Shown piece after piece: positions 1 through 5,188 of a stretch of 6,360 bases of DNA. The translations under genes and the position numbers were made by a program. Origin of the DNA: Alistipes sp. CAG:268. Its GTDB lineage: Bacteria; Bacteroidota; Bacteroidia; Bacteroidales; Rikenellaceae. Below the pieces are notes generated by a model, which was given only the letters and a program-made list of their open reading frames with translations, was not told the origin of the DNA and searched no databases. Numbering within the stretch: the first letter of the stretch is position 1; every line of letters starts with the position of its first letter. The DNA is taken from positions 47,143-53,502 of the forward strand of contig FR891976.1 of NCBI GenBank assembly GCA_000434235.1, written 5' to 3'.

Positions 1-737
1 GTGTAGGGTACAGGCGGCACCTGCTGGAAGACGGGCTGCGGCTCGCGCACCGTCCCGTCGTCGTAGTAGTGGCGGTCGGCGCGGCAAAGGCGGTTCCGGC
101 CATCGACACAGAGTCCCTCGAGCAGCGTGTGGTCCACGCCGTAGAGCTCCACCCGGCGATAGCCCAGCAGCAGGGCGATGTACTCGCCGACCTGCACCAC
201 CGTGCCGAAGTTGGCACTTCCCAGCCCGCGGCGGAAGAGACGGAACTCGAGCGAGCGGAACCCCCGGAACAGGGTGGTATGGAACGGCACGATGCGGATC
301 AGCGGATTGGGCAGCGCAGCCCGGTAGTCGAACCGCTCGGGGTTGTAATACTGCACGTAGAGGGTCATCGGCCACGCGACCCGCTCGTTCATCACCCGGT
401 AGAGTTCGGCCACGCGGTCGCGCAGAGGACTGTCGCGGAAGAACATCGGGTCCGAAAGCACATAATACGACGGCCTGAGGAGCGTGAAGCGCTCGTCGAG
501 GGCGAAGTAATTGACCGCCATGAAGTCGCGGTCGCCCGGATCACGGAGCAGCTCCGGCAGCTCCTCAGCAAGCGAGGGGCCGTTGCCCAGGATGGCCATC
601 GTCCCCCGCGGCGTTCCGGGCGTACCGGCACGCCCGACGTAGTTGCGGAAGTTCTCCTTGACAGCCATCACGGCAAAGTAAAAGGCCGTCTCGTAGAGGT
701 TGCGCAGGAATCGATCGAGCTTTTCGAATGGGGTCAT
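1..737 (-). CDS. MptE/DUF115-like or GT42-like Rossmann protein (partial, C-terminus outside window)
   Basis: An open frame reads from the ATG at 737 (minus strand) to the window edge without a stop: 245 complete codons, C-terminus missing. Residues 48-56 read AILGNGPSL, the nucleotide-binding-type glycine loop seen in the DUF115/MptE-like family (PF01973-type) and in GT42 sialyltransferases. Residues about 173-203 (GSANFGT, then YIALLLGYRRVELYGVDH) match the second conserved block of these families, in which an 'alaLGYkeIyLiGvD' strand-turn follows a helix. There is no signal peptide, so a cytoplasmic enzyme is expected. In Bacteroidota such proteins often sit among glycan-assembly genes, and the divergent neighbour here is a family 2 glycosyltransferase; a role in surface-glycan assembly is an inference. 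Substrate and reaction cannot be told. The start is supported by a consensus promoter 20 bases upstream. Coding is well supported by third-position GC bias; the family assignment is moderate. Confidence 0.8.
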   Translation of the reverse strand, partial: MTPFEKLDRFLRNLYETAFYFAVMAVKENFRNYVGRAGTPGTPRGTMAILGNGPSLAEELPELLRDPGDRDFMAVNYFALDERFTLLRPSYYVLSDPMFFRDSPLRDRVAELYRVMNERVAWPMTLYVQYYNPERFDYRAALPNPLIRIVPFHTTLFRGFRSLEFRLFRRGLGSANFGTVVQVGEYIALLLGYRRVELYGVDHTLLEGLCVDGRNRLCRADRHYYDDGTVREPQPVFQQVPPVPY

Positions 738-753
738 GCGTGCGGAGTTTTAT

Positions 754-784
754 TTGCAAAAGTAGCAAAAGATCGATATCTTCG
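754..784 (+). promoter_or_regulatory. Bacteroidota-type promoter for the glycosyltransferase
   Basis: TTG at 754-756 and TATCTTCG at 777-784 are separated by 20 bases. The -7 box differs from TAnnTTTG by one base (C for the third T). A start site near 789-791 would give a leader of about 14 bases to the ATG at 804. No Shine-Dalgarno sequence is visible, which is normal in this phylum. Confidence 0.5.
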
Positions 785-787
785 CAA
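757..787 (-). promoter_or_regulatory. Bacteroidota-type promoter for the leftward GNGPSL gene
   Basis: On the minus strand TACTTTTG (764 to 757) is an exact match to the TAnnTTTG -7 box, and TTG (787 to 785) lies upstream with a 20-base spacer, the usual -33/-7 geometry in Bacteroides-type promoters. Transcription would begin around 750-752, leaving a leader of about 15 bases before the ATG at 737. It overlaps the oppositely directed promoter almost completely. Confidence 0.65.
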
Positions 788-803
788 CAAAAGAGCCACA
801 CGC

Positions 804-1733
804 ATGTCGGAACCCACCATCTCGGTCGTCATCCCCCTCTACAACAAGGAGCGCGAGGTAGCCCGCGCCGTGCGGTCGGTGCTCGCACAGAGGCGGCAGC
901 CGCTCGAACTGATCGTCGTGGACGACGGATCGACGGACCGCAGCGCCGCCGAGGTCGCAGCCTTCCGGGATCCGCTCGTCCGGCTCATCCGGCAGCCGAA
1001 CGGCGGAGTCTGCGCCGCGCGCAACCGAGGCATCGTCGAGGCCCGGGGCGAGTACGTCGCCCTGCTCGACGCCGACGACGAATGGGAACCGGGGTTCCTT
1101 TCGGAGATCGTCTCGCTCATCACCCGATACCCCGGCTGCGGCATCTACTGCACGGCCTTCCACATCCTCGGCCGCGAAGGGCTCGTCCCCGCGCCGTGTC
1201 CCGAGGGACGGGGCATCGTCGGGAACTTCTTCCGTGACTCGGCACACCGCTATATCGCCATACCTTCGGCCGTCTGCATCCCCCGCCGGGTGCTCCAGGA
1301 GGTAGGCGGCTTCCCCGAAGGGATGAAGATCGGCGAGGACCTCTACGTCTGGATCGAGATCGCCCGCCGTTACCGCGTCTGCTTCTCGCCCGAGCGGCTG
1401 GTTCGCTACGCACGCGACGCTTCGAACCGCTCGGCCGCAAGCTACACCCCCGAGCGGACCCGCTACTCGTTCGAGGCGCTCTACGACCCTGCAGCCCCCG
1501 AGGAGGAGCGTGAGTTCATCGCCCGCGCTGCCCTGGGCAAGGCCCTGATCCTCTCGACCAAGGGCGACACCGCCGCCGCAGCCCGGGCCGTCGCCTGCTT
1601 CGGCTACACGAAAACCTACCGCCGCACGCTGCGCAAGGTGCGTCTGCTGAACCGGCTGCCCGTCGGATGGCGCGCCCCGCTGCTCAACCTGTACAACGCC
1701 CTGGCCTGGCGTCTGGCCCGCAAAGGGCTCTGA
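804..1733 (+). CDS. Glycosyltransferase family 2 (GT-A fold)
   Basis: A 309-residue protein expected to transfer a sugar from a nucleotide-sugar donor to a glycan or lipid-linked acceptor at the cytoplasmic side of the membrane. Visible GT2 motifs in order: VVIPLYNK (8-15), VVDDGSTD (38-45) for nucleotide binding, NGGVCAARNRGI (66-77), the metal-binding DADD (89-92), and GEDLYVW (177-183), whose ED pair supplies the usual catalytic-base region. The last 100 or so residues are helical-looking and basic, with no clear transmembrane segment. The frame stays open upstream to position 69, but that part is antisense to the leftward gene and crosses the promoter region. The ATG at 804 starts directly before the first beta strand of the fold and follows a promoter, so it is chosen. 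Donor and acceptor sugars cannot be predicted. Pairing with the divergent GNGPSL gene suggests polysaccharide or glycoprotein assembly (inference). Confidence 0.92.
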   Translation: MSEPTISVVIPLYNKEREVARAVRSVLAQRRQPLELIVVDDGSTDRSAAEVAAFRDPLVRLIRQPNGGVCAARNRGIVEARGEYVALLDADDEWEPGFLSEIVSLITRYPGCGIYCTAFHILGREGLVPAPCPEGRGIVGNFFRDSAHRYIAIPSAVCIPRRVLQEVGGFPEGMKIGEDLYVWIEIARRYRVCFSPERLVRYARDASNRSAASYTPERTRYSFEALYDPAAPEEEREFIARAALGKALILSTKGDTAAAARAVACFGYTKTYRRTLRKVRLLNRLPVGWRAPLLNLYNALAWRLARKGL

Positions 1734-1789
1734 GCACCCCGAGGGAGCGGTCCTGCTGGGAGCCAATGCCGCTGCAGCAGCCGGCAACG

Positions 1790-1830
1790 ACAAAAAAAGA
1801 GGGACCCCGGAGAAAAACTCCGGGGTCCCT
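1790..1830 (-). terminator. Intrinsic terminator of clpB
   Basis: A perfect 12-base stem (1801-1812 with 1818-1829, arm GGGACCCCGGAG) encloses a five-base A loop on the plus strand (T on the minus). An extra A-T pair (1800/1830) lengthens it to 13. Read on the minus strand it is followed by TCTTTTTTTG (1800 to 1791), a good U-tract. It lies 21 bases past the clpB stop. On the plus strand only two Ts follow, so it is a poor terminator for the convergent glycosyltransferase, though it could act weakly both ways. Confidence 0.92.
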
Positions 1831-1850
1831 TCTGCATTCGGCCGGACCGG

Positions 1851-4451
1851 TCAGTTCGTGAAGACCAGCCCGTCGGCACCTGCGTCGATCGAAATGGGCT
1901 TCGACCGATCGACCTCGCCGGCAAGGATCCGCTTCGAGAGGTCGTTGATCACGTAGCGCTGGATCGTACGCTTTACGGGACGTGCTCCGTAGAGCGGGTC
2001 GAATCCCGCATTGGCAATCCACTCGCGCGCCTTGTCGCTGTATTCGAGACGGATGCCGTTCTCGGCCAGCATGCGGCGCACGCCGCCCATCTGGATATCC
2101 ACGATGCGTTCGATATCCTTGCGCGTCAGCGGCTCGAACATCACGATCTCGTCGATACGGTTCAGGAACTCGGGCTTGAGTTGCTGCTTCAGGAGGTCGA
2201 TCACCTCGCGGCGCGTCCGCTCGATGACCTCGGGCGAAAGGCGCTTGCCGTCAAACGCCTCGGCAAAGTTCTCCTGAATGACCTGCGAGCCCATGTTCGA
2301 GGTCATGATGATGATCGTGTTGCGGAAATCGACCGTACGGCCCTTGTTGTCGGTCAGCCGTCCGTCGTCGAGCACCTGCAGCAGGATGTTGAAGACGTCG
2401 GGGTGTGCCTTCTCGATCTCGTCGAGCAGCACGACCGAATAGGGCTTGCGGCGCACGGCCTCCGTGAGCTGGCCGCCCTCGTCGTAGCCAACGTATCCGG
2501 GAGGCGCTCCGACCAGACGCGAGACGCTGTGCCGCTCCTGGTATTCGCTCATGTCGATACGCGTCATCATCTGATCGTCGTTGAAGAGGAACTCGGCGAG
2601 TGCCTTCGCCAGCTCGGTCTTGCCGACACCCGTCGTGCCGAGGAAGATGAACGACCCGATCGGCTTGCGGGGATCGTTCAGTCCGGCACGCGAACGGCGC
2701 ACGGCATCCGAGATGGCCGCAATGGCCTGCTCCTGCCCGACAACCCGTTTGTGCAACTCCTCCTCCATGTGCAGGAGCTTCTCACGCTCCGAGGCAAGCA
2801 TACGCGTTACGGGGATTCCCGTCCAGCGCGATACCACCTCGGCGACATCCTGCGCATCGACCTCCTCCTTGATCATCGAACCATTGGCGGCAGCCAGTTT
2901 GTACTCCTCCTGGAAGGCCGCGATCTGCTTCTCGGCCTCCTGGATCTTGCCGTAGCGGATCTCGGCCACCTTGCCGTAGTCGCCCTGACGCTCGGCCTGC
3001 TGGGCCTCGACCTTCAGCTGCTCGATGCGGTCCTTGTTAGCCTGGATCTTCTTGAGCAGATCGCGCTGCCCCTGCCACTTGGCCCGCATCTCCGCATCCT
3101 TCGCCTTGAGCTCCTCGATCTCCTTGGTGAGCTGGTCGATGCGCTCCTTGTCCTTCTCGCGGCGGATCGCCTCGCGCTCGATCTCGAGCTGACGGACCCT
3201 GCGGTCCAGCGTATCGATCTCCTCAGGCACGGAGTTCATCTCCAGACGCAGCCGCGACGCCGCCTCATCGACCAGGTCGATGGCCTTGTCGGGCAGGAAC
3301 CGCGAGGTGATGTAACGCGTCGAGAGTTCGACGGCCGCCACGATCGCCTCGTCCTTGATCCGCACCTGGTGGTGGTTCTCGTAGCGCTCCTTCAGGCCGC
3401 GGAGGATCGAGATGGCATCCTCCTGCGTCGGCTCATCGACCATGACCTTCTGGAAACGGCGCTCGAGGGCCTTGTCCTGCTCGAAGTACTTCTGGAACTC
3501 GTCGAGCGTCGTGGCTCCGATCGTCCGCAGCTCGCCGCGGGCGAGTGCCGGCTTGAGGATGTTTGCGGCATCCATCGCACCCGACGACTTGCCGGCGCCG
3601 ACCAACGTGTGGATCTCGTCGATGAAGAGCAGGATCTCTCCCTCGCTCTGCACGACCTCCTGCACGACGGCCTTCAGACGCTCCTCGAACTCGCCCTGGT
3701 ACTTCGCACCGGCAATCAGCGCACCCATGTCGAGCGAGTAGATCACCTTCGACTTCAGGTTCTCCGGGACGTCGCCGTCGATAATCCGCCGTGCAATGCC
3801 CTCGGCGATGGCCGTCTTGCCGACGCCCGGCTCGCCGACCAGAATCGGGTTGTTCTTCGTACGGCGCGAGAGGATCTGCAGCACCCGGCGGATCTCCTCG
3901 TCACGGCCGATCACCGGGTCGAGCTTTCCGGCACGCGCCTGCTCGTTGAGGTTGATGGCATACTTGCCCAGCGCGTCGAACTCCTGCGAGGAGGTCTGCG
4001 AATCGACCGTCACCCCCTTGCGGAAGGTGCGGATCGCCTCGACGAGCTCCTTCTCGGTGGCTCCGGCCCGCTTGAGCAGGTCGGCGGCCTGACCGCGCTC
4101 GGAGAGAAGCCCCAGCAGCAGGTGCTCGACCGAGGCATATTTGTCGCCGAAGGTCTTCGTGAAATCGACCGCACGCTGGATCACGCGCGATGCGTCCTGC
4201 GAGAAGTACTGCTCGCCGTTGCCTCCCTCGACCCGCGGCAGCGAACCCACGCTGCGCTGCACCTCGTCGCGCAGCCCGCGCACGTTCACGCCGACACGTC
4301 CCAAAAGGAACGTCGCGAGCGAATCGTCCTCGCGGATCAGGACGCTCAACAGATGGAGCGGCTCGACAGCCTGCTGCCCGCGCTCCCGCGCCAGATTGAG
4401 CGCTGCCTGCAGCGCCTCCTGCGCCTTGATGGTTAAAGTGTTGATGTTCAT
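1851..4451 (-). CDS. clpB: ATP-dependent chaperone ClpB (protein disaggregase)
   Basis: ClpB is a cytoplasmic hexameric AAA+ machine that works with DnaK/DnaJ/GrpE to pull polypeptides out of aggregates after heat or other stress. This copy is intact at 866 residues (E. coli 857). Domains in order: Clp N-domain with its two repeats (1-145); AAA1 with Walker A GEPGVGKT (206-213), Walker B LLFIDE (274-279), pore-loop Tyr251 and arginine fingers R331/R332; the middle coiled-coil domain (about 405-525), diagnostic for ClpB against ClpA/ClpC; AAA2 with Walker A GTTGVGKT (605-612), Walker B LLDE (675-678), pore loop GYVGYDEGG (652-660), R765 in FLNRIDE, and sensor-2 GAR (822-824). No IGF/IGL-type ClpP-binding loop was noticed. 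The frame extends 12 codons further to an ATG at 4487, but that adds only an Asn/Glu/Thr-rich tail; family proteins begin at MNIN-TIKAQEA, so 4451 is chosen. It is transcribed alone, between two terminators. Confidence 0.97.
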   Translation of the reverse strand: MNINTLTIKAQEALQAALNLARERGQQAVEPLHLLSVLIREDDSLATFLLGRVGVNVRGLRDEVQRSVGSLPRVEGGNGEQYFSQDASRVIQRAVDFTKTFGDKYASVEHLLLGLLSERGQAADLLKRAGATEKELVEAIRTFRKGVTVDSQTSSQEFDALGKYAINLNEQARAGKLDPVIGRDEEIRRVLQILSRRTKNNPILVGEPGVGKTAIAEGIARRIIDGDVPENLKSKVIYSLDMGALIAGAKYQGEFEERLKAVVQEVVQSEGEILLFIDEIHTLVGAGKSSGAMDAANILKPALARGELRTIGATTLDEFQKYFEQDKALERRFQKVMVDEPTQEDAISILRGLKERYENHHQVRIKDEAIVAAVELSTRYITSRFLPDKAIDLVDEAASRLRLEMNSVPEEIDTLDRRVRQLEIEREAIRREKDKERIDQLTKEIEELKAKDAEMRAKWQGQRDLLKKIQANKDRIEQLKVEAQQAERQGDYGKVAEIRYGKIQEAEKQIAAFQEEYKLAAANGSMIKEEVDAQDVAEVVSRWTGIPVTRMLASEREKLLHMEEELHKRVVGQEQAIAAISDAVRRSRAGLNDPRKPIGSFIFLGTTGVGKTELAKALAEFLFNDDQMMTRIDMSEYQERHSVSRLVGAPPGYVGYDEGGQLTEAVRRKPYSVVLLDEIEKAHPDVFNILLQVLDDGRLTDNKGRTVDFRNTIIIMTSNMGSQVIQENFAEAFDGKRLSPEVIERTRREVIDLLKQQLKPEFLNRIDEIVMFEPLTRKDIERIVDIQMGGVRRMLAENGIRLEYSDKAREWIANAGFDPLYGARPVKRTIQRYVINDLSKRILAGEVDRSKPISIDAGADGLVFTN

Positions 4452-4497
4452 ATCCGTGTTGTTTTCGTTTGTTTCGTTGTTCGACACTCAATACCGC

Positions 4498-4514
4498 AAA
4501 AGGCCTGCCAGGCC
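4498..4514 (-). other. Small hairpin with four-T tail in the clpB leader
   Basis: On the minus strand GGCCT (4514 to 4510), a GGC loop and AGGCC (4506 to 4502) form a perfect five-base stem. It is followed by TTTT (4501 to 4498), the first T of which directly adjoins the stem. It lies between the presumed clpB promoter region and the ATG at 4451. It could be a weak attenuator-like hairpin or chance in GC-rich DNA; the stem is short. Confidence 0.3.
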
Positions 4515-4537
4515 GCCGGCCCGGATATTTCGACACA

Positions 4538-4566
4538 CATTTTGTCCGAAATGTCACAAAATGACA
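4538..4566. promoter_or_regulatory. Nested inverted repeats upstream of clpB (candidate stress operator)
   Basis: CATTTTGT (4538-4545) and ACAAAATG (4556-4563) form a perfect 8-base inverted repeat with a 10-base spacer. Overlapping it, TGTCA-CAAAA-TGACA (4552-4566) is a second perfect 5-5-5 inverted repeat. The block lies 87-115 bases upstream of the clpB start at 4451 and beyond the terminator of the neighbouring gene. It is not the CIRCE element (TTAGCACTC-N9-GAGTGCTAA). No clean TAnnTTTG box was found in this region, so the clpB promoter itself remains unplaced. A regulatory role for this sequence is an inference from its position and symmetry. Confidence 0.45.
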
Positions 4567-4599
4567 CACGCCGACTGACAGTCTCCGCCAAATCGGCAG

Positions 4600-4631
4600 A
4601 AAACGGGCGGGAAGGTCCGAACCTTCCCGCC
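4600..4631 (-). terminator. Intrinsic terminator of the hydroxyisourate hydrolase gene
   Basis: An 11-base GC-rich stem (4606-4616 with 4621-4631) closes a four-base loop CCGA. On the minus strand it is followed after two bases by TTTT (4603 to 4600) and then CTG. It lies about 40 bases past the hydrolase stop at 4672. The U-tract is short, but stem strength and position fit a terminator that separates this gene from clpB. Confidence 0.7.
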
Positions 4632-4671
4632 GCAGCGGCACCGACCGCAAGGCCGGCAGACCGGTGAGGCG

Positions 4672-5091
4672 TCAGTTGCCCCGGTAGGTCGAATAACCGT
4701 TCGCCGACATGGTGATCGGAATGTGGTAATGCCCGTCGCCCGCAATACGGAAGGTCACCTCGACATAGGGATAGATCGAGCCGAGCCCCCGGGCCGCAAA
4801 GTAAGGTTCGGTCTCGAAGCGGAGCCGATAGACCCCGTCGTTGCCGTTCGGCCCGTCCAGGGGCAGCAGGTCGCCGACCCGCCCGTTGCCATCGGTCCGG
4901 CGCTCGGCCACAAGGCGCCACGAACCGTCCTCCTCCGCAGCGTAAAGCGCCACGGCGACATCCGCGGCCGGAGCGCCCTGCGAGACATCCAGCATGTGCG
5001 TACTCAACTGATATACGGGGTCCTTGGCCGACACCTGCACGGCGAAAAGCAGTACGGACACCGCAATCGCCACCATTCGAATCCACTTCAT
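4672..5091 (-). CDS. hiuH: 5-hydroxyisourate hydrolase, Sec-exported (transthyretin-related protein)
   Basis: HIU hydrolase opens the unstable product of urate oxidation, 5-hydroxyisourate, to OHCU on the way to allantoin. The 139-residue protein begins with a typical signal peptide: basic MKWIR, a hydrophobic run to about residue 18, and a probable cut after VSA (20-22). Export to the periplasm is therefore likely, as for the E. coli and Salmonella homologues. The mature part carries the family landmarks: LSTHMLD (29-35, active-site His32), DGNGR (67-71, Arg71), HYHIP (121-125) and the C-terminal YSTYRGN (133-139). The family nearly always ends in YRGS; here the last residue is Asn. It is a homotetramer of transthyretin folds in known relatives. 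No other urate-pathway gene is in the window. It reads in the same direction as clpB, but a terminator hairpin lies between, so it is probably a separate unit, divergent from dnaX. Confidence 0.93.
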   Translation of the reverse strand: MKWIRMVAIAVSVLLFAVQVSAKDPVYQLSTHMLDVSQGAPAADVAVALYAAEEDGSWRLVAERRTDGNGRVGDLLPLDGPNGNDGVYRLRFETEPYFAARGLGSIYPYVEVTFRIAGDGHYHIPITMSANGYSTYRGN

Positions 5092-5098
5092 AACATCC

Positions 5099-5106
5099 GA
5101 AAACTA
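5099..5106 (-). promoter_or_regulatory. Possible -7 box for hiuH
   Basis: TAGTTTTC on the minus strand (5106 to 5099) differs from TAnnTTTG only at the last base and ends eight bases before the ATG at 5091. No TTG is found at the expected 19-21-base distance upstream, so the call is weak. Confidence 0.25.
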
Positions 5107-5173
5107 TAAGGTTTGACAAATTCGGGAGGCCGCATTAATTCACCTCCCCGCGCTAAAAATAGAATAATATTCC

Positions 5174-5181
5174 TATCTTTG
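5174..5181 (+). promoter_or_regulatory. -7 box of the dnaX promoter
   Basis: TATCTTTG is an exact TAnnTTTG match and ends only seven bases before the ATG at 5189. The start site would fall about on the start codon, so the message would have almost no leader. No TTG is present 19-21 bases upstream; the upstream DNA is instead an A/T-rich patch (5154-5172) in otherwise GC-rich sequence. Confidence 0.6.
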
Positions 5182-5188
5182 CAAGACC

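Noticed and set aside
69..803. 245-codon in-frame upstream extension of the glycosyltransferase
   Set aside because: It is antisense to the leftward gene at 1-737 and passes through the promoter region. The GT2 fold begins directly at the ATG at 804, and the extension has no recognisable domain.
750..1793. 347-codon open frame on the minus strand opposite the GT2 gene
   Set aside because: It is an antisense shadow of a clear glycosyltransferase and has no recognisable motif.
2181..4436. Long 751-codon open frame on the plus strand opposite clpB
   Set aside because: It is a mirror of the clpB codon bias (GC-rich third positions leave the complementary frame free of stops). Its protein is Leu/Asp/Arg/Val-rich low complexity, and clpB is unmistakable on the other strand.
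4452..4600. CIRCE element or sigma-32-type promoter for clpB
   Set aside because: Neither TTAGCACTC-N9-GAGTGCTAA nor a CTTGAA/CCCCAT pair is present; only the other inverted repeats reported above were found.
4448..5119. Minus-strand frames of 223 and 249 codons spanning the hiuH-clpB junction
   Set aside because: They are out of frame with both real genes, run across the terminator and the clpB leader, and show no family motifs.
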